NCBI GenBank assembly: GCA_032622095.1
Contig: CP136063.1
Location: forward strand, 148,419,379-148,483,378
Origin: Siphonodentalium dalli
Lineage: Eukaryota > Mollusca > Scaphopoda > Gadilida > Siphonodentaliidae
DNA length: 64,000 bases
Direction: 5' to 3'
Shown here: positions 33,656 through 45,734 of the stretch, in pieces
Numbering within the stretch: the stretch's first letter is position 1
How the letters are laid out: each line of letters begins with the position of its first letter
Program-made: the position numbers and the translations under genes
The notes under the pieces: generated by a model
The model's database searches: none
What the model was told of the DNA's origin: nothing
What the model saw: only the letters and a program-made list of their open reading frames with translations

Positions 33656-34805
33656 GGCAGGGATGTGGCTAGAGGGGGTGTGAGGGTGTCTCACCCCCCC
33701 CCCCCCCCCACAGCAGAGAGCTATATTTTCAATAGTTGGAAATTCCTAATTTCAGGTAAAAACAATTTATTGGGGGGAATTTATTGTTTTTCGACCAATA
33801 TTTGCATATGTTCCTATTTTTTGTCAAAAATTTTGACAGAAATGGTCATCAGTTGGAAATTTTCCAACCTTAAGGAGGTGACAGGTTGGAAATTTCCAAC
33901 ACTTGGAAAGCTTGTGTCCTGGTCCCTCCCCCGTGGCCAGTCAAAAACTTCTAGTTACTTTAAGAAAACAATATTGTCATACAATTGGTCAACATTGTCA
34001 TTGGAATTGTCATCAGTTGGAAATTTTCCAACCTAAGTGGGGGTGTAGGGTTGGAAATTTCCAACAGTAGGAAGGCTTGAGGCTAGTCTAATTTTCGCAC
34101 ACCGGGCCGAACCATGGTCGGCCCGGTGTGTCATTGCCCCATCCACATGGCCAATACAAAACTGCTAATTAGTTTAGCAAAACAATATTTTACTACATTT
34201 GGTCAAACTTGTAGACATGCATAAATGGTCATAAGTTGAAGAATTTTCCAACCTGAGGGGGAGCATGAGGTTTGAAATTTCCAACACTAGGAAAGCTTCA
34301 GTTGAGGCCAGTCTAGGATTTGCGATTTTCTTGTATAGTTTTCAAAAATTTCTCACACCGGGCCGAACAACCATGGTCGGCCCGGTGTTTCCTGGTCTGT
34401 TGTCGGTAGCTGTGTGCATTTGTCTGGTATTAGATCACTAGTTGTTTTTTTTTTGGAGGCAATTTTCAGGTTAAAATATCTTAATGTTCTCATACTGGGA
34501 AAATAGAAGCATGGCTTATGAATATATAGGAAATTAGGCCTGAGCATGAGGTACAAGGGGGGGGGGGGTGCAAATTATGCAAAAAAAAAGTTGTGTTGGT
34601 GCGATTCCGATTCAAGGGGAAGGGTGCAAATGGAATTATGCAAAAAGTTGTGTTGGTGTGATTCCGACTCAAGGGTCAAGGGGGGGGTGCAAATGGAATT
34701 ATGCAAAAGTTGTGTTGGTATGATTCCGACTCAAGGGGGGGGGTGCAGTTGGAAATTCCCAAGGTGGAGACCCCCCAGCGGAGACCCTCTAGCCACATCC
34801 CTGCC
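33656..34805. mobile_element. TIR element with TTGGAAATTTCCAA words
   Basis: The termini GGCAGGGATGTGGCTAGAGG and its complement lie at 33656 and 34805, flanked by AAT on both sides (possible 3-bp target duplication). Inside are at least six TTGGAAATTTTCCAAC-type palindromes and two identical-core GC hairpins (34098-34130 and 34354-34388, stem ACACCGGGCCGA). Three tandem units of about 56 bp contain AGTTGTGTTGGT and GATTCCGA (34570-34745). Homopolymer C/G runs are present. No transposase frame. Related words appear at 40.7-41.1, 41.9-42.1 and 53.4 kb. Confidence 0.8.
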
Positions 34806-34971
34806 AATGGGTTGATGGTTTTTAAACATAGTGTCATAATAATCGCTTGTACCAAATTTCACAAAGAAATTCCGGACAGATTTTGAGAAAATACATTTTG
34901 AAATACCAGGGAATTTTGGCAAAACGTGCGTCTGATCCTTATACTGTACACTAAAAAAAAGTAATAAATTC

Positions 34972-35105
34972 ATTTTCATTATAATTACCATGTTGTTTGC
35001 ATCGTTCATATAGCATGCACATGAGTGTATTTTGCACTCATCCATGACTCAAATGCATTCATTTGTTGCATATATTCTGTTGAGCATATAAAAGGAGATG
35101 GTCCT
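34972..35105 (+). repeat. Interspersed repeat, copy 1
   Basis: It matches 54882-55010 in the same orientation: CATGTTGTTTGCATCGTTCA, ACATGAGTGTATTT, CATTTGTTGCATATATTCTG and GATGGTCC in order. Family not recognised. Confidence 0.85.
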
Positions 35106-35325
35106 TATATCTGAAATATTCTCATACACCTTGTCACTGAGTCGCGGCCATATTGGATACCATTGTCTAGTCTGAACAATTTTATCTCTGAACTTTATAG
35201 CTAAAGATCAAAAAAATTGAATCAAATTGTAAACCGACTCACACAAAGCCTCGTGTCATTATTTCATTATTTCATTATATTATATGGTTTGAACCCCACC
35301 CATGCAGTATGTCAATTTTGCATAA

Positions 35326-35516
35326 ATGCCAATTTTGTATAAATTTGTATATCTTCCATATTTTTGTCCATATTTTCCGTTTCCAAATGGTGGCGGCAGG
35401 AAGATGACCATATGGTCATGCCACCACCATATGACATATTATTGTTTATTATTTAATTATATATGTGTAACACATTTTATGATGATATGCCATAATAAAT
35501 ATTTACTTACTTACTC
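35326..35516 (+). repeat. LINE-like 3' UTR and tail
   Basis: The stretch ends GATGATATGCCATAATAAAT then ATTTACTTACTTAC, a short-repeat tail of the kind that closes CR1-like LINEs. It also contains a small inverted pair (GACCATATGGTC near 35406). No coding part is preserved. Confidence 0.35.
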
Positions 35517-35539
35517 CAGTCCCGTTCCGTTTTTTTTTG

Positions 35540-35641
35540 TGCTACAGGTAAAAGTTCTGGAGTAGCAATCCATATATGGAGCTTTTGAATATTCATTAAA
35601 TCCTTATATGGAATGCTACTCCAGAACTTTGACATGTAGCA
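35540..35641. repeat. Hairpin 3 (102 bp)
   Basis: The left arm TGCTACAGGTAAAAGTTCTG continues GAGTAGCAATCCATATA. The right arm is its complement with four or five mismatches, around a spacer of about 22 bp. Confidence 0.85.
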
Positions 35642-35654
35642 ATAATAAATGCAC

Positions 35655-35880
35655 CGTCTGGGAGACATTTTCGCTGCGATGCAACGCAATATATCGCGAT
35701 CATTCGATGTTCGCTGTGAGATGAGGCGATGTATACATGTAGCGTGTTTTTTTTTTGCTGCCATGCAGGTGGCGCGATATATCATAATCACTGTATGTCC
35801 GATATTCGGTGGGTGATATGTATCGTGATATTTGGGTGCTAAATTTGAGAAAGCGCGATTTATCGATATCAAGTTTATTT
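35655..35880. repeat. Degenerate CGATATATCG-rich block
   Basis: Words such as GCGATATATC, ATATCGCGAT, CGATGT and TCGATATC recur irregularly. Another diverged palindromic-word block, but less clear than the others. Confidence 0.45.
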
Positions 35881-35881
35881 A

Positions 35882-37149
35882 TTTATATATAGTTATTTGG
35901 ATTAGGTGTAACATCATTTTATCCGCCAGGCCATTGCATATCTCGACGACATCGTGAGCAAGTATGCATATATTTTATTTAAAACCCCGAGTTCATGTAT
36001 ACATAATAGTTTTCCATAAACATAGAAGGTATGAATAGGAGGCGACGAAATGGGTTGGGGTCACTCGTTATATAATATACTTAGAATTTCTTTCAGTTGG
36101 ATGCGATAGTATACTGTATTTTGAGGATTATTAAAGTGCAAATATGTTATATTAATTCACATACCTTAACAGAGAGGCATTTATACGACCCAAGATGACA
36201 ATAAACTTCAAAACACAAACTTTTACTGTTTTGTCAGATGTAATTTGATAAATTTAAATCAGCAAACAAGGGACGGTCGTGCTATCCGTTTACGCGTGTC
36301 GTGAGAGTGTCAGTCGGATTGTTTTTCTGAAATTGTACACCGCCGAATTTGACAATGTTCGGCGAACGGTTTGTGCACTTGACGTTTATGGAACAATGAA
36401 AATGTATATCCCAACGTTATGCAATAAAATAAAAGAACTCCTCAATGGGACACAGACACGGCGACCAAATATCTCCATCGGTCACTGGACATTGCTGACG
36501 TGATAGGCATAAATTGTGATTCAATCTTACCGACACATATATATATGGCTTTTCAACGCTTTGCAATAACCGGCTCCCATTGTATATTGCAGTTTATACA
36601 TTAAGTTTAGGTTGAAGACAAATCACGTGGCTTTGACGAAGAGAAATGAAAGTGATCTGAGTTGGGGGACATATCAATGTGCCACTCCATTCGATATATG
36701 GCCATTTCGATAAGAAATGAGAATTTGTTTACGATCACTGAATCAACCATGCACATTTGAAGCAATGATCACTCATACCGTGTCCGCGCCAATATATTGT
36801 ATATAGGGAGGTTTCGATTGAACAAATCTTCTAACTTCGCCGTCAATGGATTGAAAGTTTGTCCTGTTTTCAATTCGGTCTCTTATTCCGGATAATATAC
36901 ATAAAATAAACCATATATCATGGCTATGGGTTCATGACAGCTGAGAACTTGGTGTGAATTAAAGAGTGGTGGTTTCTCAAGCATATCTAACCCTCCACGT
37001 TAGAACATGCCATTAAATGTCATAAGTTTAAACATATTTATTAAAGACATGTTATGTACTTGTTCGGGTGCGTGAAACTGGTAAATATAATATCATCTGG
37101 TTGAGTATTGAAATTATTTGCATAAAATTTCCACCAAATTACATGTTCA
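35882..37149. other. Intergenic stretch, nothing recognised
   Basis: Open frames are all under 80 codons, without motifs. No repeat supported. Confidence 0.5.
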
Positions 37150-37401
37150 CATTCCCAGTGACTCAGAAAGTTAGTCATTATGACTCAATCCTGGTCATAT
37201 TGACTAACAGAATTGTAAAATAATGGCCCTATTAGTCGCCTTGACTAACCATATCTTGTTATTACTAACAACACCCTAATCATTGTCACTAATTGTCTGC
37301 CTAAGTCATTATGACTAAGCTAAGTTGGTCATCATGTGGACAAACAGTTGAGAAACTCAAGTTACATGAGTTATATTGATATATATCATTTTTCTTCAGT
37401 G
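37150..37401. repeat. TTAGTCATTATGACTAA palindromic-word block
   Basis: At least eight full or half copies of TTAGTCATTATGACTAA-type words occur from 37158 to 37330. The right end reads inward CACTGAAGAAAAATGATATA, parallel to the CACTGTAAACAAAAATGG end at 15032. No left terminus identified. Confidence 0.75.
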
Positions 37402-37417
37402 TATGTTATATTCTTAA

Positions 37418-37897
37418 AGGTACTCAATCCGATAAAACTCCTCTCAATTACTATTTCAATGGCTTCGGGGGTCAAAAATATTTGATTCGAGTCGAGGAAG
37501 TCACCCATCAAAGCTCAGATTTGTTAGATATCGATTTTAGAAATCTATTATTTTTCATTATCGGGAATACTTTCTGGCCCAGAACTCAGTCAAAATTGCG
37601 TTATTATTACCACTTGATTTTAGAGTTATCCATCCTTGTCTGTTTGAATAGAATTTGGTGTACACATCCCGAGCAGATTACGGCAGTTGAAGGCAATTAT
37701 TAGTACTCATCTCGAGTAAATAACAAATTTCAAAAATCAATATCTAATAACTCTGAGCTTTGTTTGATGGGTTCCTCGACTCGAATCAAATATTTTTTAC
37801 CCCCAAAGCCAAAGAAATAGTAATATAGGACCCTCTGATCGGATTGTTGTTGTTGGAATCTGTTGAGATGGGGACCCTCTGTTCGGATTGAGTACCT
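37418..37897. mobile_element. TTAA-flanked MITE (AGGTACTC termini)
   Basis: The termini AGGTACTCAATCCGA are inverted at both ends, with TTAA at 37414-37417 and 37898-37901. The arms stay similar over more than 130 bp (AATATTTGATTCGAGTCGAG in both), so most of the 480 bp folds back. The right arm contains an extra stretch with a second copy of the CCCTCTGATCGGATTG-type sequence. No coding capacity. Possibly Kolobok-like by TTAA and AGG. Confidence 0.85.
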
Positions 37898-37979
37898 TTA
37901 AATGAAGTCCGTGCGACAGAGCACAACGATTTAGTTAGTCGTCAATGATAGACAAAACGTGGTATACTATATAAAGACA

Positions 37980-37980
<1 letters not shown>

Positions 37981-38069
<89 letters not shown>
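37981..38069. repeat. (TA)n microsatellite
   Basis: About 89 bp of uninterrupted TA, the longest of very many TA tracts in the window. Confidence 0.98.
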
Positions 38070-38071
<2 letters not shown>

Positions 38072-39490
38072 ACCACGGTCTCTCACCATGCACAACGTGG
38101 CAAATATTACCGTCTTATATATATTTCTTGGCGGCCGAAGTTAGCATATATAGTGTTCAATCTAAACCTCCCCATTATTGACTAAACGCGAAGGGTGTGT
38201 GCAATAGTGTGGCACAAACTGGTCGGATTATGTTGAAAGGCCACATGCATCTGGTGACAGTTTTGCAGACCGACTGTTTATATACTTAAAAGCGTTTGTC
38301 CAAGAAACACGCCTTGTTGATGCGTCGACCGAGAACAATATATTGGAGACAGATAATCTTAGTGGACATAGATTAGAAAACAAAATACTGGACGGTGGAC
38401 CCTATCTCGGGTCACGTTCCGCTATTGTCGCGAGAGTCATCGGCTGATGCCCGGAATTCTGACGGAATTAGCTTCACGTGGTTTGGCTGATTATAAACAT
38501 CGAAGGGGAAGTCAACGTGTTTTGTTATATAAATACAACAATAGTGTATTGTTTTGATGTACTTGCTGATTGCCTCTGCAGCAGCGCTCCTAAATTCGAA
38601 GCAGTCGATAAGAATGCAGTTGGAGTCATCTAGACTTTGACGGAAGCTATTCCGTGCATCTCGTAATTGCGTGGTTTATCACTCTGTTTTCTTCATGTGC
38701 CGATAGACACCATTCTGCCACCATGCAGAAGAGTGATTCCTCTGTGTTTTTGTTGGGACCAACTGCTCGCAGTTCAAACTAGGATGTGAGTAGAGGGCTC
38801 AAGTGTATGCACTTCTTGACTAGACCACATTTTCAACTTTGGGAAATTACATTTCCACCCAGGTTTTTGTGTACGAATTTGTCCACATATTTATTTAATG
38901 TTTCCTATATATTCAAAGATGCAGATTACTAAAAACCAACAATTATATATTACCAATACCCAACAGCGAAACATATATTGGTTATTCCTGAGTATATATA
39001 GGCATGCACAGTATATATATAGTTCACATACTTCTTTCTTTCTAAATTTCTGAATGAAAATATTTTCTATTTTTCGTTTCCTTGTTTACCTCAAATGTAA
39101 ATTCAATCAAACACGCACATTTTGATGTAGAATGCATGCATGATAGCCAATAGACCAAGGACTCGACTGACACGGGCGTTGGTCCCCCGAAGGGGCGACC
39201 TGGCGGAACGAGAGCGAGAAGTCACACAAAAGACGCGAACAAACGCACACGTGATGTCAAACGATCGACGCTCATATGTATATTGATCTCCGTGAAATTC
39301 ACGTGCGTTGGGTAAATAGTGACCGCGATGGACTGCTGCCGATCAGCCAAATAATGCACTATTCGTCGCGTGCGCGTGTCATATATACGTTAGGGTACAA
39401 GCAAATTATAGCGCGATATATATAATTTGCCTCCAATTGTTGCAATTTCTTGACGCGGTATGCATGGCGTATTGATAGCGGTGAAAATTC
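38070..39490. other. Intergenic stretch, nothing recognised
   Basis: No supported gene or repeat. Confidence 0.5.
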
Positions 39491-39491
39491 T

Positions 39492-39865
39492 CGCGACATG
39501 GGTTCGTTCAGGGTCGCTGACTCGGACATCGATGGGAAGACAACCCTTATACCATAAACACAATGAAGCTAATATTGATTATAATTTATTAAAGGGCCGT
39601 GGCTTTTCGAAGCCTAAAACTATGCTCCGGGAACCAAATCTGGTATAGATATGTACTCATTGCTTGTATATAAATTCACGCGACATGGGTTCGTTCAGGG
39701 TCGCTGACTCGGACATCGATGGGAAGACAACCCTTATACCATAAACACAATGAAGCTAATATTGATTATAATTTATTAAAGGGCCGTGGCTTTTCGAAGC
39801 CTAAAACTATGCTCCGGGAACCAAATCTGGTATAGATATATACTCATTGCTTGTATATAAATTCA
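39492..39865 (+). repeat. Recent tandem duplication, 187 bp x 2
   Basis: Units at 39492-39678 and 39679-39865 both start CGCGACATGGGTTCGTTCAG. I see only one difference (TATGTACT against TATATACT). Either a very young duplication or an assembly artefact. Confidence 0.92.
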
Positions 39866-40186
39866 CGCAGTTTAATTTTAGCGCATCCATTGGTGTTCGA
39901 ATTTAACCCATTATTATTACATCAGCGACTTTAATTGAATCATCATTGCTGAAACCGAACATCTGATCGATGATATAAATTATGAGCGAAATATTTAACG
40001 ACTCAAAGAATATACCAACAACAGGGAACATATATATATAGAGAGAGGGATTTATATGTCACTATATAGAAGTTTCACACGCAGACTGCAGAGTGAAGAA
40101 TTATTCGTATGCTGTCCAGCCAATCGCAAAAACATTGTGTTTACAAGGGCAGATTATGCTAAATATATGTGAATAGGAAATGCTTG

Positions 40187-40237
40187 TAAGGACTATAACC
40201 TGGAGTAAGGACTATAACCTAGAGTAAGGACTATAAG
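40187..40237 (+). repeat. 19-bp tandem repeat x 3
   Basis: TAAGGACTATAACCTGGAG-type units start at 40187, 40206 and 40225. Confidence 0.9.
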
Positions 40238-40699
40238 AAATTTGTCATTTTCTTAATATTCTTACCTATTTATCGCATTGCATCAACATAATCCTTGGAC
40301 ATGTAATAACAAGCGCACCGGTCGTCTTAAACACATTTATCGCAATTTCGATTGCTAAAGCTCAAGTTGAATGACACAGCATGTCGTTATGTTTACCAAC
40401 ACAAATTGGAACGAGCATGAGCTTAAAATATCAAATCGAGACAACTGAGGACTCCGTCTTTCAGCGAACATAAGTCATTCCAAATTACAAATACCAATAT
40501 GCAAGCTTCATATATAGCTCGTGTAACATTCTATAATAACATGACATGACACGTGGTTTTGTTCCTGCGAATGGACGCAACTATACAGTTTGCATCATAA
40601 AATAAGTTCAGTAAAACTTCAACGAGTCTATCAGAAGGGCACTTAAGTTACTTTGAATTCATATTTTGTTTGTGTATACTGTTATAAAAAACTTATACT

Positions 40700-41060
40700 A
40701 TAGGTGCAAGTGGTTTAAATCCCCAACAATCCCTAACATTGAGTCCACGAGTTGGGGTGTCCAACTTGGGAATTCTGACTTATAAATCTTGTTTGAACCC
40801 GACTGATATTTTCACCCCTTAAGTTAAATTTCCCAAATATGAAATTTCAAATAAAACAACCGCAATTATAGTTGGAAAACTTGGTCAATAGACTGCAAGA
40901 CTAAACTGGTTTTAAAATGAAATTATTGTAAATAATGGACCTTTTCCCCAAAAATTTCCAAATGATGCCCTGTCGGGATTTCCTTACTGTTGAATAATTT
41001 TAACATATAGATTTTCAGGATGAGATGAGTCTGCCCCCCCCCCCCATGAATAATGTGATA
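40700..41060. repeat. Decayed segment related to the TTGGAAATTTCC family
   Basis: It contains CCAACTTGGGAATT, AAATTTCCCAAAT, AGTTGGAAAACTTGG and a C12 run (41034-41045), all features of the 33.7-kb element. No termini found. Confidence 0.35.
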
Positions 41061-41212
41061 TACGGATTTTAATGGTAGCATATCGAAATAAACTATGAAA
41101 TAGACATATGTCTAAATTTGATGCGATATATAAAGTGTAATTTACACTCACATGGTACCTATAGTTGTCGTCGCTTAATCGGATCCGAAACAGCTTAAGC
41201 TATATATATAGT

Positions 41213-41520
41213 CACACATGCTTGCGTATGCGTTCGTCGTGCCGTTGGGCTCATGCGAACGTTGTCCGATAGTGATCGTTTCAGTCACTTCACCATGGAT
41301 TTACATGCGAACGCAAACGGAGAGACGATTTCTATCGGATGGAAAATACGAGTATTTTCGGTCCGATAAAAATCGGAGGCATTCGGAGCGTCATAATAGT
41401 TTCGCATCGGAACCGCATGCATGTGTGGGTGCCCGTGCATTTCTATTTGATTTTCCGTCCGACAATCGCATGCGATAAAAATAACGCAACGCACCATATA
41501 CGCATACGCAAGCATGTGTG
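41213..41520. mobile_element. Inverted-repeat MITE (CACACATGCTTGCG termini)
   Basis: CACACATGCTTGCGTATGCG at the left end is repeated inverted at the right end. Inside are many CG-containing words (GCATGCGA, TCGGATGG, TCGGTCCGAT) pairing between halves. Base composition is visibly richer in CpG than the surroundings. No clear target-site duplication. The frames inside are shadows of the palindromic structure. Confidence 0.7.
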
Positions 41521-41869
41521 GCTAGCTTTATCAAAGGCCACTCACGTGCGTTAAAATAGAAAATGGAAAGTCCAAAATTTTACACAAAACTTTCTGTTAC
41601 AAAATTCGGTTGAAATTAATCCAATTATACGAAATGTGTATGTTGTTTTGGTTGAAAAGCGTGTGTTGTATATACTTTCTCGTTTATTTTATCTCGCATC
41701 AGTTCAGAGGTTAAACACATTGTGATAAAAAAAACAGTATAGCAAACAACTTAATTTGTAATGCATTTCCGTGGAACAGCCAGTCCATGCTAAACTTCCA
41801 TTTATACGATATATTTGACTTTAAAACAATATAACAGTCACTTTTCATTTGATATTTCAGGATTTTAAT

Positions 41870-42365
41870 GTCATTTTTGGGTCCAGGAAGACGATATTGT
41901 GTATCCCGCCAGGGGAAGGCTATAGGTGGTATCCGTTGGTGGTGCAACCTTGGAATTTCCAACTACATGCACCCCTTTGAACCAGGCCCAATTTCGGGAA
42001 TTTATATTTGCAGTATTGAACCCCCCCCCCCCCCTCCGTGGGTTGTAATTTTCCAACTGATACCTCAAGGTTTCCAACTGTTGAACCATTCCAACCTGAC
42101 AACCCCTGTAAAAATAAAAAAAAATAAAAAAAATTCACTCTGAATACTGGTTGGGAAATCAAACTACCAGAATAATTTCAGCTTATCTTTGGTCTAAAAG
42201 TTCCAAGTTTTAAAAATTATGACCGAAGTCACAACCCCCTGTCCATATATATATAAGTCACTCCCCCGTCGCCACGTCTCTAAGTCACTCTCTCTGTCGC
42301 CAAGTTGACGTAATGGAGGAGGGAAATATACCCCTCTGCATCCATGCTTCTGGCATCATATCCCT
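41870..42365. repeat. Fragment related to the 33.7-kb TIR element
   Basis: It has TTGGAATTTCCAACT, GTAATTTTCCAACTG, GGTTTCCAACTG and a C14 run (42021-42034). The right side ends with a sequence whose complement starts CAGGGATATGATGCCAGAAG, recalling GGCAGGGATGTGG. A two-fold GTCGCCACG/AAGTCACTC repeat lies at 42257-42305. Confidence 0.45.
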
Positions 42366-42369
42366 GTGG

Positions 42370-43125
42370 AAATGTGTTGTTAAAACTCAAATATATTATT
42401 TCGATGTTTTAGACGAAAGCCGGTGTTCGACACCGTGAAGTGACAGTATAATGATCCAGTATATTAATTTGTTATAACTATATGTTCGTTATCTGTGTTA
42501 TTTCTCCGCACGTATGCGACAGGTAGGTGTCCGAAGGAATCGACATATGGTGCACTTTCACATGCTTGTCATGAATCAAAGACAAATCCCTCGCCATGGT
42601 CCGCTCATGACGCAAACACGCGTACGCAGAGCTAGGCTGTGTGGATAAATAATTGATCCCTTCGTCATCCGGGTACTGGAACAATAGGTGATGCACGAGT
42701 TGCCTCCCCGGTGGGTAGGATATTAATAACACTGCTGGATGGGTGACACGTGCCGTGCATACGTTCAACTATGGCAGTACCAAATGTTCAGTTTATTATA
42801 TGAACCAGCACGTGCCTGGATTTCACTGTGCCAACATCGCTTGCTCGGGAATATACTCGGAAAATATAACAATCTTGAGAACTGAGTCATGTTGTGTTTT
42901 CTTTGGTTGAGATCAAACTAATATTTTTGGCATATTGGAAAGGTCTGACGCGTGCTAGATCGTGATATTTCAGTTCACGATGTATAATATACATAGGCCT
43001 ATCAAGAGCAATAGCCTGTTTCAGACTTCACGTTCATTTTAACGAAACTGATCAGTGATATTTTCAAGGGGCAGAATTCGAACCGCCGCCATTATTAAAA
43101 GTAAATTTTCATATTATATGTTATG
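42370..43125. other. Intergenic stretch
   Basis: Nothing recognised. A GAATTCGAACCGCC word at 43075 looks like a B-box in reverse, but no tRNA folds around it. Confidence 0.5.
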
Positions 43126-43252
43126 AATTGGTTGTTTCCATATTGACCGAGTTATGAGGCCGAGGTCTGTCGTATTGGTCTGAGGCCGCTGGCCTCAGGC
43201 TAATACGACAGACCGAGGCCTCATAACTCGGTCAATGTGGAAACAACCAATT
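43126..43252. repeat. Near-perfect hairpin 4 (127 bp)
   Basis: The arms AATTGGTTGTTTCCATATTG and onward are complementary for about 62 bp each, with a 3-base loop inside GGCCGCTGGCC. The stem contains GACCGAGTTATGAGGCC. Confidence 0.95.
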
Positions 43253-43736
43253 AATAAGTATTTTATTAATTAACAACAATGGCAATAATTGTTTCACAGG
43301 ATGAATATATTAACATAGATGTACCATTGTTTGTTTTATTAAATTAACAATTATTCCAGCAATTTTTATTCTTGTGAACTTTGTGAAGAACTTGCAGCGA
43401 TTTCACAGTACTGTCAGTTTCCACTGGGAAAGATATTGATACGGATACATGTAGTTCATCCACGTACATGTATATTTACTCCCAAAAACAGTGACTATCC
43501 GTAAATCATCCGAAATCAACTGCAATCTATCTTCCGTCGACCCAATATTCTTTGCCGATCGAGCTAATTGGGTGATTCTCGCTTATGAAGCAGCCATCTA
43601 ACATAAGATGTGTGCATGTCACCATGACACAATGCATATGTGAATTTCAGGTAGAGTGTGCGACACCAAAAAAATTAAATGTCACTGCCCGATAGTCAAT
43701 CGCCCAAAGACCAGAGCAGCTTCAGTGTGCAGAATC

Positions 43737-45734
43737 GATACCTACGTTACTGAAGCCAAGACTACATTCAGGTGTTTCAACACAATTTACATTGACTAAA
43801 TAAGCCACTGCACTATTCGCATCGCCTCAGATTACAGCGCTCGAGGCAAACTTTTAGAAATCGTTTGATTTGCAACTGTTAGAAATATTACATCAGAATT
43901 AAGAGCAGTTTATGCCATGAAGCCAGAATGTGGATACCTACGTTACCACCGAGGACAGCGATGTGTAATTTGTAACAAACGCAATAGATACATGTCTATA
44001 CCACCATATACACAAATACCCACATGTAATTGTTATTCGGGAGGGGTGATGAAATATAACAATTGATATTCCACATTATGAGTGTTACTATATATATGTC
44101 AGGAAACCAATGATTGTAAAACTATCAATACCTACGTTACCATGGTATTATAACACTATGACCTACATATTTTCATTTTATTTGTGTCACATATCATCTG
44201 GTACCCACCAAGGATCATTATGGGTGGTGGCTTGCTTTTGACATCCAATTGTTGTATTTGCTGTACCCAGATGAAGTGTGAAATCGATACATACGTTACC
44301 GATACCTACGTTACCAACATTTTATTTTATTTTTTTAAGTCGCCCAGATTGTTCCATTTTTTTCGGGTAGAATCAGATTAATTAAAGGCTGCACGTAAAC
44401 AGATGTGAAAGTTAGCACAACATATCAGCAAACAATATATATAAGAGGTTTAAGAATATTCAATCGAGTTTGTTTTAAATAGAACTAGCATAAAATTTTC
44501 TGGATATTTGTTTTGTTTTGGAAGTGTAGGTGATTAACTACTAGCGAGTCCGCTGTTGTTGTGGGTATCAAACTTACATTTATGACAACTGAGAAAAAAC
44601 ATCAGGGCATATATAAATGTCTTCTTTGTTAAGTTTTAATGATATTGTCACTTTAGCACGATTAAAATGTGTTTATATAATCAATAGTTGTACATTATGC
44701 AGGTCGAAGATGTACCATGATTCGAACTCACAACCCTTTGATCCGTAGCACGATGCCAACGAAAAATGTGACATTTGACCTATACTGCGCGCCATAACAT
44801 AACACCATAAACGAAATACTATTTTTCAAATGTATATATAACTTACATCGATGTTCAATGCACCATATATATATTTATAGTATATATACACACTGGTATA
44901 TTTAATATTAGAAAGTATGGTATCACGTTGGGTGCTTGCGCCCGATCATTGGATAGCGATCTCTTAACCTGTTGTTTATCTCTGTGTTTTAATTGTTGAA
45001 TTAAACGTTTGTTCGAATTAGAGTCTGCATATATTGACTACACATTCATGTCTCTTTGTTGGTCGCACTGTTCCGTGCATGCACGTGTAACACAATGGGC
45101 GCAGCTCATCGGACGTTCTCAACGCAGTGATGCGCTGAATCGTTTATATTTGAAACGATGACGGTGAAAATCAAAATTCTACAGGAAACGCGCCAAAAGT
45201 TAAGTTAATCATTAACTCCAAATTACATGATACATAATCTCATTATCCAATGTGCCATCAACTGTGCGATATATACGTTACCGTGCACATATATGTAAGT
45301 CATTCGCTAAATTATTGAAATTGAAAATATATATAGATAAAAATTCCTAGAAGTGATTCTCAAATGATCTCACCAGGTACGACGAAAAAGTAACATATCA
45401 AAGAATATGTCTATAGCTATGCATTACACTCGTTTCTTACTATGTTTGCTATGCATGCCATGGAGGCGCGTGCAACACGTGAATAGTAGCTTATATATAT
45501 TGTATTTTGGTACGAAAACATAACTATATACGTTGCACATAGAAAGTCAATACTTCAATCAATATGATTCGCTGGGTACACAGTCTCCTCATTTTTCACT
45601 TAATCAGATGGAAATATAAATCTATGTTTACCAGCTGTGTCTCTTTTGAAATAAATCAGCTTCCAGAGTCGAATTTCTTGTTAACTTCAACACAATATTA
45701 ACAGAAGATCAACCAATCGGTAACGTAGGTATCG
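43737..45734 (-). repeat. Dispersed GGTAACGTAGGTATCG motif, right copy
   Basis: Reverse-strand copies lie at about 43737, 43933, 44127, 44286, 44301 and 45268. One forward copy lies at 45719-45734. Each matches a position in the left copy. Confidence 0.8.
44871..44884 (-). other. Empty Helitron insertion site
   Basis: The reverse strand reads ACTA|TAAATATATATATGG. The left copy reads ACTA, then 1233 bp, then TAATTATATATATGG. The junction is between 44877 and 44878. Confidence 0.85.

Noticed and set aside
33539-34036. 165-codon frame
   Set aside because: It runs through the terminus, the C16 run and TTGGAAATTTCC repeats of the 33.7-kb element. The predicted peptide is repeat translation.
43066-43092. 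tRNA gene on the reverse strand from GGTTCGAATTC
   Set aside because: No acceptor, D or anticodon stem can be formed in the neighbouring sequence.
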